A stretch of 64,000 nt of DNA from Cyanobacteria bacterium FACHB-DQ100 (GTDB lineage Bacteria > Cyanobacteriota > Cyanobacteriia > Leptolyngbyales > Leptolyngbyaceae). The translations under genes were made by a program, and so were the position numbers. Positions 7,669-18,122 of the stretch are shown here, one piece after another. Numbering within the stretch: the stretch's first letter is position 1; each line of letters begins with the position of its first letter. The notes under the pieces are model-generated. The model saw nothing but the letters and a program-made list of their open reading frames with translations. It did not search any database and had not been told where the DNA came from. The DNA lies in the NCBI GenBank assembly GCA_014695195.1, contig JACJNW010000028.1:1-64000 (forward strand), in the 5' to 3' direction.

Positions 7669-10259
7669 TCCGATTTGATCGTTCTCCTGAACGACTTCCG
7701 ACGCTTGCACCTTTGATTTTGGCAATGATGGCGGCTGGATTGGGATTAGAACTGTTGGTGCAAGCGTCTTTTGTTTTGCTTGCTGCCCCGATATGGTTTG
7801 CGCTTTGTGTGTTGTTGCCGCGATCGCAGTGGATTGGTTTGCTTGGTTTTGGGGCTTTGTTGAACCCTGAAGTGTTGCCCCAGCAAGCCGTGGCGTTGGG
7901 ATTAGTGGGGGTGCTGGGGGTGGGGGTGCGACCCTACCTTTTGCGGCAAGAATGGCAATGGGCATCGGAGGCAATGTTGGCATCGCTGATTCAAGATGAA
8001 GCGGCGATGACCCCCGAACAGGCGATGACGGGCACACTGTCTCGGCTGAAGGAGCTTGTCGGAGCGACAGGCGCGATCGCGCTGCGTCAATTGGATGAAG
8101 TCACGGCTGAGGTGCTGGTGGCATTACCAGATACAGCGTTGCCTGTTCAGTTGACAACGCCGACCTTGTTTGCGGAAGCAATCGCCCAAAACCAATGTCT
8201 TTACTACCCGGATTATGCCTCAGTGCCTCAAGCTTCTCCGGCTTTGTTAGCACAGGGGGTGCGAACGATCGCGGTGCTACCGTTGCAGCAGCTTGAAAAC
8301 GTCAAAGGTGCCATTCTGCTGTTGTGGGATCGGCGCGTTGACCCTTCTGCGTCCTTGAAGCAGTTCCTTGAATCTCTGCGGGGTGGATTGAGTAATCTGC
8401 TGAGATTTCAAGACCTAACGCTGCGGTTTGATCAGTTGCAAGCTCGATTTGAAGCGATGCTGGAAACGATTCCTCAAGGAATTGTCTTTATGGATGAAAG
8501 CGGCGAACAGGGATGGATCAACCAAACCGCAGCGCGCTATCTGAAGTTAAATCCTGGTGCGGTGGAGCCGAGTGAGATTGCTCAAGCAATGATTGCACTG
8601 CGTCTAAATGCCGATAATCAAGCTGAAATTACGGCGCAATCGGCTGGATTGTTTGCCCATCCTGATGCCGAAATTCGCGATTGGCACTGGCTGTTTAGTC
8701 AACCGGACGCGATCGTGCTGAGCCTTTCCAGTACGCCGACTCAGGTACACGATGTGCCCGGTCGCTTGTGGGTACTCGACAACATTACAGAGCGCCAGCA
8801 GGCAGAACAGGCAATGCAGACGGCACGAGAACTGGCGGAATCTGCAACCCGTGCTAAGAGTGAATTTTTAGCCAATATGAGCCACGAAATCCGCACCCCG
8901 CTCAACGGCATTCTGGGATATGCCCAAATTTTAGAAAAAGACCGCACCCTGAATGACCTTCAGAAAAAGGGACTCGTCACGATTCGACAATGCGGAGAGC
9001 ATTTGCTGACTCTGATTAACGACTTACTCGACTTGTCTAAAATCGAAGCTCAGAGAATGGAGCTTACGCCGACAGATCTGCATTTTCCTGCGTTTTTGGA
9101 GGCGATCGCGGATATCTGTCGAGTTCGCGCTGAGCAAAAGAAAATTACATTGACCTATCAAACTTTGTCGCCGCTGCCTGAATTTGTCTGTGCCGATGAA
9201 AAGCGGCTGCGCCAAATTTTGCTCAATATTCTAGGCAATGCTGTCAAGTTTACCGAAGTTGGCGGTGTGCGTTTTGAGGTCAGTGTTGTTGAGAATTCAG
9301 TTGAAAGTGCAAAAGTTCGCTTTGAGATTCAAGATACCGGAATTGGAATTGCTCCAGAACAGCTAGAAGTGATTTTTTCGCCGTTTCAGCAAGTTGGAGA
9401 CAACGATCGCAAAACCGAAGGCACCGGATTAGGACTTTCGATTAGTCGGCAACTGGTGAAAATTATGGGTTCAGAAGTGCAGGTTAGAAGCACACCCGGA
9501 AAAGGCAGCACGTTCTGGTTTGAGTTAGACTTGCCGAAAATAGAACTTCGATCGCTTGAATCGAATCGGTATCTCTCGAATCAACGCGCCATTGTGGGGT
9601 ATGCGGGCAGATCTCGCACCGTGCTAGTTGTAGACGATCAGTGGGCAAACCGATCGATTCTGGTGCACCTGTTAGAACCGCTCGGATTTAACCTGATCGA
9701 AGCCGAAAACGGTCAAGAAGGGCTGCAAAAAGCGCACCAGTTCAAACCGGATGTCATTTTGCTCGATCTCGTTATGCCCGTAATGGATGGGTTTGAGGCA
9801 GTGCGACAAATTCGTCAATCTTCCGAGATCCGCGATACGATCGTGATTGCCACATCTGCCAGTGTTTTTGGCTATAACCAGCAAGCAAGCCAAGCTTCAG
9901 GTTGTAATGGTTTTGTTCCTAAGCCCGTTCGAGAAGCAGAACTGCTGACTCAACTTCAAACTCATCTCAATCTAGAGTGGCAGTACGAAGCGGAAACAGA
10001 GTCGCTTGTGAAAGTGGCAATCGCGCAAGACCCCGCAAAAACGCTGACTGCCCCCCCTCAGACCGAACTCGACGCGCTCCTCAATCTCGCCAGAATGGGT
10101 GATCTCAAAGGAATCCTTGAGCAAGCCACTCATTTAGAACAGCAAAATCCTGAATGGGTTCCGTTTGCAGCGCAGCTTCGGCACCTCGCGCAAGGATTTA
10201 AAGAACGGCAAATTCTGGAATTGATTAAACGCTATCAGAAGGGTAGCCATGAACTCTAA
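7653..10259 (+). CDS. Membrane hybrid sensor histidine kinase (GAF-PAS-HisKA-HATPase-REC)
   Basis: This 868-residue protein has an N-terminal hydrophobic region (residues about 15-100) that should form about three membrane helices. A GAF domain (about 125-255) and a PAS domain (about 265-390) follow. The dimerisation domain has its phospho-accepting His411 ([12 protein letters not shown]), and the ATPase domain (about 515-630) has [11 protein letters not shown]-terminal receiver (653-770) has Asp705 ([11 protein letters not shown]). The GAF domain lacks the bilin-binding cysteine. Its start overlaps the RsbQ-like gene by 16 bases and its end overlaps the next kinase by 11, so the three are probably translationally coupled. 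After the receiver there are about 90 helical residues without the signature of a phosphotransfer domain. The signal it senses is unknown; the RsbQ-like partner is the best clue. Confidence 0.92.
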   Translation: MFYRLIRFDRSPERLPTLAPLILAMMAAGLGLELLVQASFVLLAAPIWFALCVLLPRSQWIGLLGFGALLNPEVLPQQAVALGLVGVLGVGVRPYLLRQEWQWASEAMLASLIQDEAAMTPEQAMTGTLSRLKELVGATGAIALRQLDEVTAEVLVALPDTALPVQLTTPTLFAEAIAQNQCLYYPDYASVPQASPALLAQGVRTIAVLPLQQLENVKGAILLLWDRRVDPSASLKQFLESLRGGLSNLLRFQDLTLRFDQLQARFEAMLETIPQGIVFMDESGEQGWINQTAARYLKLNPGAVEPSEIAQAMIALRLNADNQAEITAQSAGLFAHPDAEIRDWHWLFSQPDAIVLSLSSTPTQVHDVPGRLWVLDNITERQQAEQAMQTARELAESATRAKSEFLANMSHEIRTPLNGILGYAQILEKDRTLNDLQKKGLVTIRQCGEHLLTLINDLLDLSKIEAQRMELTPTDLHFPAFLEAIADICRVRAEQKKITLTYQTLSPLPEFVCADEKRLRQILLNILGNAVKFTEVGGVRFEVSVVENSVESAKVRFEIQDTGIGIAPEQLEVIFSPFQQVGDNDRKTEGTGLGLSISRQLVKIMGSEVQVRSTPGKGSTFWFELDLPKIELRSLESNRYLSNQRAIVGYAGRSRTVLVVDDQWANRSILVHLLEPLGFNLIEAENGQEGLQKAHQFKPDVILLDLVMPVMDGFEAVRQIRQSSEIRDTIVIATSASVFGYNQQASQASGCNGFVPKPVREAELLTQLQTHLNLEWQYEAETESLVKVAIAQDPAKTLTAPPQTELDALLNLARMGDLKGILEQATHLEQQNPEWVPFAAQLRHLAQGFKERQILELIKRYQKGSHEL

Positions 10260-12714
10260 AATGACTGAGCAAGGAACAATACTGGTCGTCGATGATACCC
10301 CTACCAATTTAGAGGTGTTGTTTGATTTGTTGGGAGACTCCGGTTTTCGGGTGTTAGTTGCTGAGAATGGGGAAAGCGCGCTCGACAAAGCAAACTACGC
10401 TCATCCAGATTTGATTCTGCTCGACATTCTCATGCCCGGAATGGATGGGTTTGAAACCTGTCGCCGTCTGAAAGCAAACGCAGATACCAGCACCATTCCG
10501 ATTATTTTTCTCACCGCGCTAACGGATTCCGTAGACAAGGTTAGGGGGTTTGATTTAGGGGCGGTTGACTTTATCACCAAGCCTTTGCAGTGCGAAGAAG
10601 TGTTAGCCCGCGTCAAAACTCAACTGCGATTACAAAATCTCACCAACCAACTTCAACATCAAATTGCCCAAGAGCGCTTAATTGGAGAAATTGCTCAGGG
10701 CATTCGTCGATCGCTCAAGCTCGATGAAGTTTTGCAGACGACCGTTGATCAGGTGCGGCAGTTTTTGCACAGCGATCGCGTTGTGATTCTTCGCTTTGAG
10801 TCCGATTGGGGTGGACGAATTGTGACCGAATCGGTTGATCCTGCCTGGAAATCTATCCTCTTGACTGATTTTCGCGATTCTTGCTTTAGCGAACATTACG
10901 TCGCTTATTATCAACACGGTCAAACCAGCGCGAAGCCCGATATCTATCAAGCAGGCTTAAGTGCTTGTCACATTGAACTTTTAGAACAGGCTCAAGTTCG
11001 AGCCAACTTAATAGTTCCAATTCTGCAAAATAACTATTTGTGGGGATTGTTAATCGCGCATCACTGTTCCAGTCCGCGAGAGTGGCAAGCGATCGAGACA
11101 ACGCTACTTCAGCAACTAGCAACTCAATTAGGCATTGCAATTCAACAATCGGAACTCTATGAGCGCACCCAAAATGAGCTAATTGAGCGGCGACGCGCTG
11201 AGCAAATCATCCGAGAGCAAGTGGCACTGCTGAATGTTGCCTCTGATGCGATCTATGCTCGCGACTTACAGAATCACATTCTATTTTGGAATCAATCCGC
11301 AGAACAACTCTACGGCTGGTCACAAGCAGAACTACAAACGGCATCTGAATTGTTGAGCAACCTTCAGCCCCAAGAGGTTGAAACTGTGCTTAAAACGGTG
11401 TTTGAGCAGGGATCGTGGCAAGGAGAAGTTCAGAAAGCGACCAAGTCAGGCAAAGCAATCATGGTGCTGAGTCGGATGACGCTTGTGCGCGACGAATCAG
11501 GTACACCAAAATCGATTTTGACAGTTGATACCGATATTACCGAGAAAAAGCTGCTGGAAGCTCAATTTCTGCGTGCCCAGCGCTTAGAAAGTATTGGAAC
11601 TCTCGCCAGCGGTGTTGCCCATGATCTCAATAACATTCTCACCCCGATTTTAGCCTCAGCCCAACTGTTGCCGCTGAAGTTTCCTAATCTCGACGATCGC
11701 ACTCGAAAACTGCTCACAACGGTCGAAGCAAACGCGAAACGCGGGGCTGACTTAGTAAAACAAGTGCTGTCATTTGCACGAGGCACAGAAGGAAGACGCA
11801 CCCCTGTTCAGGTGGCGCATTTACTGGGAGAGATTGAGCAAATCGCCAACCGCACCTTTCCGAAGTCGATCACCGTTCAGGTTGATCTGCCCCCCTCAAT
11901 GCTCAACCTCGTTTATGCAGATGCCACCCAACTGCATCAGGTGTTGATGAATCTTTGTATCAATGCTCGTGATGCAATGCCTGATGGTGGGGTACTCACC
12001 ATTGCTGCTAGCAATGTTTTCATTGATGAATCTCATGCCCGCACCCAACTTGATGCGAAAGTGGGAAACTACGTGATGACTGCAGTTTCGGATACGGGAA
12101 CAGGAATTCCCCCGGAAGTGATCGATCGCATCTTTGACCCATTTTTCACCACCAAAGAAGTCGGCAAAGGAACTGGCTTAGGACTTTCAACCGTGCTAGG
12201 AATTATCAAAAGTCATGCAGGATTCATTGAGATAGATAGCCAGATGGGTCAAGGAACCTGCTTTAGAGTTTACTTACCGACCACTGGAGATAAGGCTATC
12301 TCCTCAATGGCTTCTCTAGATTTGCTTCCCGGATCGGGTGAGGTCATTTTAGTCGTGGATGATGAATCGTCGATTCAAGATGTTACTAAAGCGATCTTAG
12401 AAGAGCAGAATTATCGTGTGTTAACGGCAAGCAATGGCTTTGAAGCAATCTCGCTCTACGCGAAGCACAAGCAAGAGATTGCAGTGATCTTGATGGATTT
12501 AATGATGCCTGCAATGGATGGAGCAACAGCGATTCGCACCTTGAGAAAAATGAATCCTGATGTCAGGGTGATTGCTACGAGTGGTTTGATGTTAAGTAAC
12601 ACCATAGCGGATGTTGCCAGTGTCGGTGTCGATTCATTTCTATTAAAGCCTTATACAGCGGAGGAATTGCTGAAGGTACTCCATAAAATGCTGGATAAAG
12701 CTTCTCAGAGATAG
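10249..12714 (+). CDS. Hybrid histidine kinase with DXCF cyanobacteriochrome GAF domain
   Basis: This 821-residue cytoplasmic kinase is ordered receiver (Asp59), GAF (about 155-300), PAS (322-440), HisKA (His458 in [10 protein letters not shown]), HATPase (GTGLGLST) and a second receiver (Asp750 in [11 protein letters not shown]). The GAF domain has the canonical bilin cysteine in SACHIELLE (Cys240-His241), followed by VRANLIVPI and WGLLIAHHC. It also has a second cysteine in RDSCFSE (Cys212), the DXCF motif. The two are 28 residues apart, the same distance as Cys494 and Cys522 of TePixJ. It should therefore attach phycocyanobilin and respond to blue and green or teal light. It is the last gene of the hydrolase-kinase-kinase operon. 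No output regulator lies nearby. Kinase assignment is certain; bilin binding is a strong prediction. Confidence 0.92.
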   Translation: MNSKMTEQGTILVVDDTPTNLEVLFDLLGDSGFRVLVAENGESALDKANYAHPDLILLDILMPGMDGFETCRRLKANADTSTIPIIFLTALTDSVDKVRGFDLGAVDFITKPLQCEEVLARVKTQLRLQNLTNQLQHQIAQERLIGEIAQGIRRSLKLDEVLQTTVDQVRQFLHSDRVVILRFESDWGGRIVTESVDPAWKSILLTDFRDSCFSEHYVAYYQHGQTSAKPDIYQAGLSACHIELLEQAQVRANLIVPILQNNYLWGLLIAHHCSSPREWQAIETTLLQQLATQLGIAIQQSELYERTQNELIERRRAEQIIREQVALLNVASDAIYARDLQNHILFWNQSAEQLYGWSQAELQTASELLSNLQPQEVETVLKTVFEQGSWQGEVQKATKSGKAIMVLSRMTLVRDESGTPKSILTVDTDITEKKLLEAQFLRAQRLESIGTLASGVAHDLNNILTPILASAQLLPLKFPNLDDRTRKLLTTVEANAKRGADLVKQVLSFARGTEGRRTPVQVAHLLGEIEQIANRTFPKSITVQVDLPPSMLNLVYADATQLHQVLMNLCINARDAMPDGGVLTIAASNVFIDESHARTQLDAKVGNYVMTAVSDTGTGIPPEVIDRIFDPFFTTKEVGKGTGLGLSTVLGIIKSHAGFIEIDSQMGQGTCFRVYLPTTGDKAISSMASLDLLPGSGEVILVVDDESSIQDVTKAILEEQNYRVLTASNGFEAISLYAKHKQEIAVILMDLMMPAMDGATAIRTLRKMNPDVRVIATSGLMLSNTIADVASVGVDSFLLKPYTAEELLKVLHKMLDKASQR

Positions 12715-12770
12715 GTGTGAAAGACGCGATATGTGGGAAGTGTTCTTCGCATCTTTTGGAGTGTTGATCG

Positions 12771-14477
12771 TTAAAGGTCTGGGGGTTCCAAAACAGTTGC
12801 GATCGTTTGCATCAGTCTTTCTGGCTCGATCGGCTTCGATAAATGCTCGTTGTATCCGACTGATAGCGCTTGTTCGCGATGGTTCTCAGTCGCGTATGCC
12901 GTCAGCGCGATCGCTGGAAGATCCTCTGCAAAGGCGCGGATTTGTCGCAGCAAGGTCAATCCGTCCATTCCCTGTATTCCGATATCGCTGATCAGCAGAT
13001 CAAACGACGATCGCTCAAATTCATCAAGTGCAGCTTGGGGTGAGGGAACTGCGGTCACGATCGCGCCTTCTTGCTGAACGATAAAGGCAAGGAATTGCAG
13101 GGTCGAAATATCATCCTCAACAATTAACACCCGAAGCCCCTTCAAGTTTGGCTTTGACGATGCAAGCATAGCGGTTTTCACAGAGTGTGAATCGATCACA
13201 AGCGGCAATTGAACAGTAAAGATTGCACCCTGTCCGATGCCTGCACTCTCAGCCCGGATGATGCCGCCATGCGCTTCGACCAACTGACGACAGAGCGATA
13301 GTCCCAAACCTAGCCCGCCAAACTGACGGGTAATTGAACTATCCTCCTGACGAAAGCGCTCGAACACAAACGGCAAAAATTCTGGAGCAATCCCTTGTCC
13401 GGTATCACTGATTTGGATTTGAGCGGTGCGATCGACCCGCGATAATGTCACTCTAATCTGACCCTCGATCGGCGTGAATTTAATTGCATTCGACAACAGA
13501 TTCCAGATCACTTGTTGCAGCCGTCCGGCATCGCCCATCACCGGCGCGATCGTTGCATCTAAATCTGTTTTAATTTGAATCGATTTTGCCTCGGCAGCCA
13601 GCCGAACGGTTTCGAGTGCGGCGACGATCGCTTCAATCAAGGGAACCGAGGTAAAGTTCAGCGTCAGCTTACCGCGCACAATCCGGGCTAGATCGAGTAA
13701 ATCATCGACCAGTTGTGCTTGGCGTTTGGCGTTTTCTTCGATCGTTTTGAGCGCTTGTTGAGTGTTGGCTTCTGAAAGTTGCTGTGTTCTCAGGACTTTT
13801 GACCAGCCAAGGATGGGAGTCAGCGGCGTTCTCAATTCGTGTGAAAGCGTCGCCAGAAATTCGTCTTTCGTCCGGTTGGCGACTTCTGCGGCATCGCGGG
13901 CGACTTGTTCTTGAGCTAAAAGCTGTTCGCGTTCTTTTTCGTAGCGCTTCCGATCGGTAATATCGCGCTGAATGGCGACAAAGTGCGTGATTTCTTGCTG
14001 ACTATTGCGAATTGGTGTGATGTTCCATTCGACGTAGTATTCGCTGCCGTCTTTGTGATAGTTAATCGCCTCACCGTGAAAGGGTCTGCCTTGAGAAATT
14101 TCGCGCCGCAGGGCATCAAGCACTGCTCGGTCTGTGTGCGCTCCTTGCAGCAAACGCGGATTTTTGCCTAACACTTCTTCTGCGGCGTAGCCTGTCATTT
14201 CTGTAAAGGCGGGATTCACGTAGACCATCTCAGGTCCGGGGGAATCGAGATGGGCAGTCGTAATGACGATCGAATCCCGCGATTGTTGTACCGCAGACAA
14301 CAAAAGCTGAATTGCTTCCTCGGCGACTTGCAAATCTCTTAATGCGCTGGTTAGTCGCTCTAAGGATTCTGTCAGCCTGCTTTTCTGCTTGAGGGGCAAT
14401 TGTTCAGCGTCTTGTTGCAGCTCAGCAACTTGCTTTTGCACGTCCTGAATCTGCTCGATAAACTCATCTCCGTTCAC
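12771..14477 (-). CDS. Hybrid sensor histidine kinase with LOV-like PAS domain
   Basis: This soluble 568-residue protein starts with a helical coiled coil (1-60). A PAS domain of LOV type (about 65-175) follows, with the typical GKNPRLLQG, WNITPI and VAIQRDITDRK stretches. Photoactive LOV domains have cysteine in NCRFLQ; here proline occupies that place (Pro107), so light-driven flavin adduct formation is not expected. Then come HisKA with His213 (TLSHELRTPLTPILGW), an ATPase domain (GLGLGLSLC) and a receiver with Asp498 (LLISDIGIQGMDG). It converges on the two-kinase operon with a 56-base gap. Common function with them is plausible but rests only on position. Confidence 0.9.
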   Translation of the reverse strand: MNGDEFIEQIQDVQKQVAELQQDAEQLPLKQKSRLTESLERLTSALRDLQVAEEAIQLLLSAVQQSRDSIVITTAHLDSPGPEMVYVNPAFTEMTGYAAEEVLGKNPRLLQGAHTDRAVLDALRREISQGRPFHGEAINYHKDGSEYYVEWNITPIRNSQQEITHFVAIQRDITDRKRYEKEREQLLAQEQVARDAAEVANRTKDEFLATLSHELRTPLTPILGWSKVLRTQQLSEANTQQALKTIEENAKRQAQLVDDLLDLARIVRGKLTLNFTSVPLIEAIVAALETVRLAAEAKSIQIKTDLDATIAPVMGDAGRLQQVIWNLLSNAIKFTPIEGQIRVTLSRVDRTAQIQISDTGQGIAPEFLPFVFERFRQEDSSITRQFGGLGLGLSLCRQLVEAHGGIIRAESAGIGQGAIFTVQLPLVIDSHSVKTAMLASSKPNLKGLRVLIVEDDISTLQFLAFIVQQEGAIVTAVPSPQAALDEFERSSFDLLISDIGIQGMDGLTLLRQIRAFAEDLPAIALTAYATENHREQALSVGYNEHLSKPIEPERLMQTIATVLEPPDL

Positions 14478-14588
14478 GCGATCCTTATAACTTAATCACT
14501 TCAAAATCATTATGATTTGTGCCGCACCGAAAGGCACTCCTACTGGGAGGGATTTAGCAATTCCTTAAGAGTTATGGCGGTTGCAAGG

Positions 14589-15146
14589 CTAACTGCTTCT
14601 ACAAGTATTAATCAATCCTGATTCTGTACAGATTGCATCTAACGGTCGATCCCAGGGATCGATCGGCAATTCATCTATCACGGCAACATCAAACAAAACG
14701 CCGATCGTCGCTTTGCCTTGCCATTCGGGTTGGCTGAGCATTCGATCGTAAAATCCGCCCCCATAACCCAGACGATACCCCCGCCGATCGCACATTACAC
14801 AGGGAACTAAGATTAAATCTACTTGCTCAGCCTCAAGCGTTGGACTGTCTGGATCAGGTTCTGGGATACCGAAGTTGCCCGATCGTAGGCTTCCGGGTGT
14901 CCAAACGTGCCACAGTAATGCTTTTTCCACACAGCGGGGCAATCCCCACACTTTCGGGATTGTCAGCAGTTCTTGTAAATCTGGCTCTTGACGAACGCTG
15001 CAGTACGATAAAACAGTTTTTGCAGAACGCAAGCTATCGCAGGCTTTGAGGTGTTCACAAATCTGTTTGCTTTTCGCTTCCCATTCCTGAAGACAGAGCG
15101 ATCGACGTTTCTGGAGATAGATTTTACGCAACTCTGATTTATACAT
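14589..15146 (-). CDS. 5-formyltetrahydrofolate cyclo-ligase
   Basis: This 185-residue enzyme uses ATP to convert 5-formyltetrahydrofolate to 5,10-methenyltetrahydrofolate in one-carbon metabolism. The N-terminal SELRKIYLQKRRSL and the glycine-rich nucleotide and substrate motif RLGYGGGFYDR (about residues 125-135) define the family. The length is normal. Its start codon is only 84 bases from the start of the divergent ATP-grasp gene, so the two share a promoter region. Its 3' end lies about 110 bases from the start of the hybrid kinase gene on the same strand, and co-transcription is possible. Confidence 0.92.
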   Translation of the reverse strand: MYKSELRKIYLQKRRSLCLQEWEAKSKQICEHLKACDSLRSAKTVLSYCSVRQEPDLQELLTIPKVWGLPRCVEKALLWHVWTPGSLRSGNFGIPEPDPDSPTLEAEQVDLILVPCVMCDRRGYRLGYGGGFYDRMLSQPEWQGKATIGVLFDVAVIDELPIDPWDRPLDAICTESGLINTCRSS

Positions 15147-15230
15147 TTTTACTGTTCATTGCTAATTCGGCTTTGTCGTAATTTCAGTAGATATGATTGC
15201 AGATATACGTCGATCGCGGAACTTCTCTTT

Positions 15231-16799
15231 ATGAACGTGCTTGACCCGACCATTCAGTTTCAGCACCTGCAAACGCAACTACGCGAGCGTTGGCGCAATG
15301 TTGTTGAGTTTGACACCAGTGAAGCCGATATTATTGTGATTCCGTCGCTCAGTATTGATCAGCGAGAATTATCTAAGATCGAAGGCTTTTTACACTATGA
15401 AGAGCGGCTATTATTTTCGCTGATTCGCCTGCGAAATCCTCGGACTCGGTTAGTGTATGTGACTTCTCAACCGATTCACCCGAGCGTAATCGATTATTAT
15501 CTCCAACTATTACCGGGAATTCCATTTTCCCATGCTCGCGATCGCTTGCTGTTGCTTTCAACTTATGATTCATCGCTCAAACCCCTCAGCCAAAAAATTC
15601 TCGATCGACCGCGATTGCTCGATCGCATCCGGCAAGCGGTCAATCCCGATCGCGCTTACATGATCTGCTATAACTCAACAACTGTTGAACGCGACTTATC
15701 GATTCAGTTAAACATTCCCCTATATGCACTTGATCCCGTATTACTAAACTGGGGCACAAAGAGCGGCAGCCGGCAAATTTTTGCAGAAAGTGGAGTGCCA
15801 CACCCAGACGGCAGCGAACTGGTTTGGACTGCAAAAGATCTCGCTGTAGCAACAGCCGAATTATGGGAGCGCAATCCTGAATTGCAACGCGTTGTGATCA
15901 AGTTAAATGAAGGGTTTTCTGGCGAAGGAAACGCACTCTTTGACCTGCGACCTTTGGGAGAATACAAGCCCGGAGTCATCTCGCACGAACAGCGTGTCAG
16001 TAAGATTTACGATTGCTTTGCTCATCTCAAATTTGAAGCAAAAACCGAAACTTGGGAGAATTACGGGGGTCGCATTCCGGAGTTGGGCGCGATCGCAGAA
16101 GCCTTTATCGAAGGTGAGCATAAACTTTCACCCAGCGTTCAGGGTCGCGTCACTCCAGATGGCGAAGTTGAAATTCTCTCAACTCACGATCAAATTCTTG
16201 GTGGACCTAGTGGGCAAATCTATCTAGGTTGTCGGTTCCCAGCCGATGAATCCTACCGAATGCGGATTCAGGATATGAGTCTACAAGTGGGTCGAACCTT
16301 AGCGGCAAAAGGCGCACTAGAGCGATTTGGAGTAGATTTTGTTGCGGTTAAGCGCGAGGATCAGTGGGAATTTCATGCGATCGAAATCAACTTGCGAAAG
16401 GGCGGAACGACACATCCGTTCATGACGCTGAAATTCCTAACCAATGGTCGCTATGACTTATCAAGCGGCTTGTTTTATAGCCAGCACGGACGACCCAAAT
16501 ACTATATGGCAACCGATAATTTACAGAAACCGCAATACTGTGGGTTATTACCCAATGATTTGATGGATATCATCGCGCACTATGGTTTGCACTTCGATAC
16601 AAGTACAGAAACGGGAACAGTCTTTCACTTGATGGGATGCTTATCTGAGTTTGGCAAATTGGGATTAACTAGCATTGGCAACTCACCGCAGCAAGCCGAA
16701 GATCTGTATCGCCGCGTGGTGAAAGCGATCGACGATGAAACAAAACCTTCGATCGATTTGCAGAACATCTCAGCAATGCGCTGGAATAGCGGCTATTAA
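15231..16799 (+). CDS. ATP-grasp protein, peptide ligase PGM1-related
   Basis: This 522-residue protein is of the cyanobacterial and actinobacterial PGM1-related carboxylate-amine ligase group. The C-terminal half shows ATP-grasp elements: VVIKLNEGFSGEGNALFDL for the ATP lysine and loop, AFIEGEHKLSPSVQG, and the metal-binding FHAIEINLRKGGTTHPF. The N-terminal half (FDTSEADIIVIPSLS, then LVYVTSQPIHP) is shared with that group. PGM1 joins a carboxylate to an amine of a peptide with ATP; the substrate here is unknown. I chose the ATG at 15231, giving MNVLDPTIQFQ. An earlier start at 15159 adds residues without family likeness and reaches into the promoter region. An M20-type amidohydrolase follows on the same strand. 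Confidence 0.82.
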   Translation: MNVLDPTIQFQHLQTQLRERWRNVVEFDTSEADIIVIPSLSIDQRELSKIEGFLHYEERLLFSLIRLRNPRTRLVYVTSQPIHPSVIDYYLQLLPGIPFSHARDRLLLLSTYDSSLKPLSQKILDRPRLLDRIRQAVNPDRAYMICYNSTTVERDLSIQLNIPLYALDPVLLNWGTKSGSRQIFAESGVPHPDGSELVWTAKDLAVATAELWERNPELQRVVIKLNEGFSGEGNALFDLRPLGEYKPGVISHEQRVSKIYDCFAHLKFEAKTETWENYGGRIPELGAIAEAFIEGEHKLSPSVQGRVTPDGEVEILSTHDQILGGPSGQIYLGCRFPADESYRMRIQDMSLQVGRTLAAKGALERFGVDFVAVKREDQWEFHAIEINLRKGGTTHPFMTLKFLTNGRYDLSSGLFYSQHGRPKYYMATDNLQKPQYCGLLPNDLMDIIAHYGLHFDTSTETGTVFHLMGCLSEFGKLGLTSIGNSPQQAEDLYRRVVKAIDDETKPSIDLQNISAMRWNSGY

Positions 16800-16875
16800 C
16801 AGCATCAAATCGAATGTGCCGGATCTTTTGAGGGACAGGTTTTATCATTGGGAAAAGTACGATCGACCATTCATC

Positions 16876-18048
16876 ATGAAAGACCGCATCAAAGATTTAG
16901 CCGTTTCGCTCGCTCCGCGCCTGATTGAAATTCGTCGCCATATCCACAGCCATCCTGAACTGAGTGGACAAGAGCATCAAACTGCTGCCTATGTTGCGGG
17001 GGTGCTCTCGTCCTGTGGGCTGCACGTTAAAGAAGCGATCGGTAAAGTCGGAGTTGTGGGAGAACTCGACGGAGGCGACGATCCAAGATTACTGGCAATC
17101 CGGACAGATATGGACGCGCTGCCAATTCAAGAGCGGACTGGGCTGGAATTCGCCTCACGTCAGCCTGGAATTATGCACGCTTGCGGTCATGACGTGCATA
17201 CCACGGTGGGGCTTGGAACCGCGATGGTACTTTCTCAACTTGGGGTGCCGCTTCCGGGTAAAATCCGATTTTTGTTCCAGCCTGCAGAAGAAATCGCCCA
17301 GGGCGCTCAGTGGATGGTCGAAGATGGTGTGATGAATGATGTCGATTCAATTCTGTCCGTGCATGTATTTCCCAGCATTCCGGCGGGCAAGATTGGCATT
17401 CGATATGGTGCTTTGACCGCAGCAGCGGATGACTTAGAACTCACGATTATGGGTGAATCTGGACATGGCGCACGTCCGCATGAAGCGATCGATGCCATCT
17501 GGATCGCGTCTCAAGTCATTACCAGCTTGCAGCAAGCGATTAGTCGGACTCAAAATCCGCTACGTCCTGTGGTGTTAACGATCGGAAAAATCAGCGGTGG
17601 ACGCGCCCCGAATGTGATTGCTGATCAAGTCACGATGTCGGGAACGGTACGATCGCTGCATCCTGAAACCAGCGAAGTGCTACCGGCCTGGATTGAAAAC
17701 ATTGTCTCGAAGGTTTGCGAGATGTACAGCGCAAAGTATGAAATGAGCTATCGGCGAGGGACACCCTCGGTACAGAATGACGCGAAGCTGACAAGCTTGC
17801 TCGAATCGTCGGCGCGGGAAGTTTGGGGAAACGAAAGCGTTCAAATCATCCCCGAACCTTCTCTGGGTGCAGAAGACTTTTCTTGCTATTTGCAGCACGC
17901 TCCGGGCAGTATGTTTCGCTTGGGTGTGGGATATCCCGATCGCAAAAACTATCCGCTGCATCATCCGCAGTTTGAAGTGGATGAAACCGCTATCGTCACT
18001 GGAGTCGTCACAATGGCGTGTGCAGCTTATCGCTATTGGCAATCTTAA
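16876..18048 (+). CDS. M20D amidohydrolase (hippurate / N-acyl amino acid hydrolase type)
   Basis: This 390-residue zinc-type peptidase cleaves N-acyl amino acids or amino acid conjugates. It shows the family motifs RRHIHSHPELS near the N terminus, RTDMDALPIQE, MHACGHDVHTTVGLG with the metal-binding Cys/His, FLFQPAEE with the catalytic Glu pair, and GHGARPHEAIDAI in the dimerisation domain. The ATG at 16876 gives the usual beginning; the longer open frame from 16735 overlaps the previous gene and is not supported. It lies 76 bases after the ATP-grasp ligase. One enzyme that makes and one that breaks amide bonds might act on the same metabolites, but this is inference. Confidence 0.9.
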   Translation: MKDRIKDLAVSLAPRLIEIRRHIHSHPELSGQEHQTAAYVAGVLSSCGLHVKEAIGKVGVVGELDGGDDPRLLAIRTDMDALPIQERTGLEFASRQPGIMHACGHDVHTTVGLGTAMVLSQLGVPLPGKIRFLFQPAEEIAQGAQWMVEDGVMNDVDSILSVHVFPSIPAGKIGIRYGALTAAADDLELTIMGESGHGARPHEAIDAIWIASQVITSLQQAISRTQNPLRPVVLTIGKISGGRAPNVIADQVTMSGTVRSLHPETSEVLPAWIENIVSKVCEMYSAKYEMSYRRGTPSVQNDAKLTSLLESSAREVWGNESVQIIPEPSLGAEDFSCYLQHAPGSMFRLGVGYPDRKNYPLHHPQFEVDETAIVTGVVTMACAAYRYWQS

Positions 18049-18122
18049 AATTCTTTCTCGTGGGGGAGTCTCGATCGAGCATTTATCTCGCACACTAATT
18101 ACATTGATTTTAGGAGTGTCTG

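Noticed and set aside
7653-10259. GAF domain of the first hybrid kinase as a second cyanobacteriochrome
   Set aside because: It lacks the Cys-His motif and the VRANLxVP stretch seen in the second kinase, so it is an ordinary GAF.
12771-14477. LOV photoreceptor in the third kinase
   Set aside because: Proline replaces the cysteine needed for the flavin adduct, so it is kept only as a LOV-like PAS domain.
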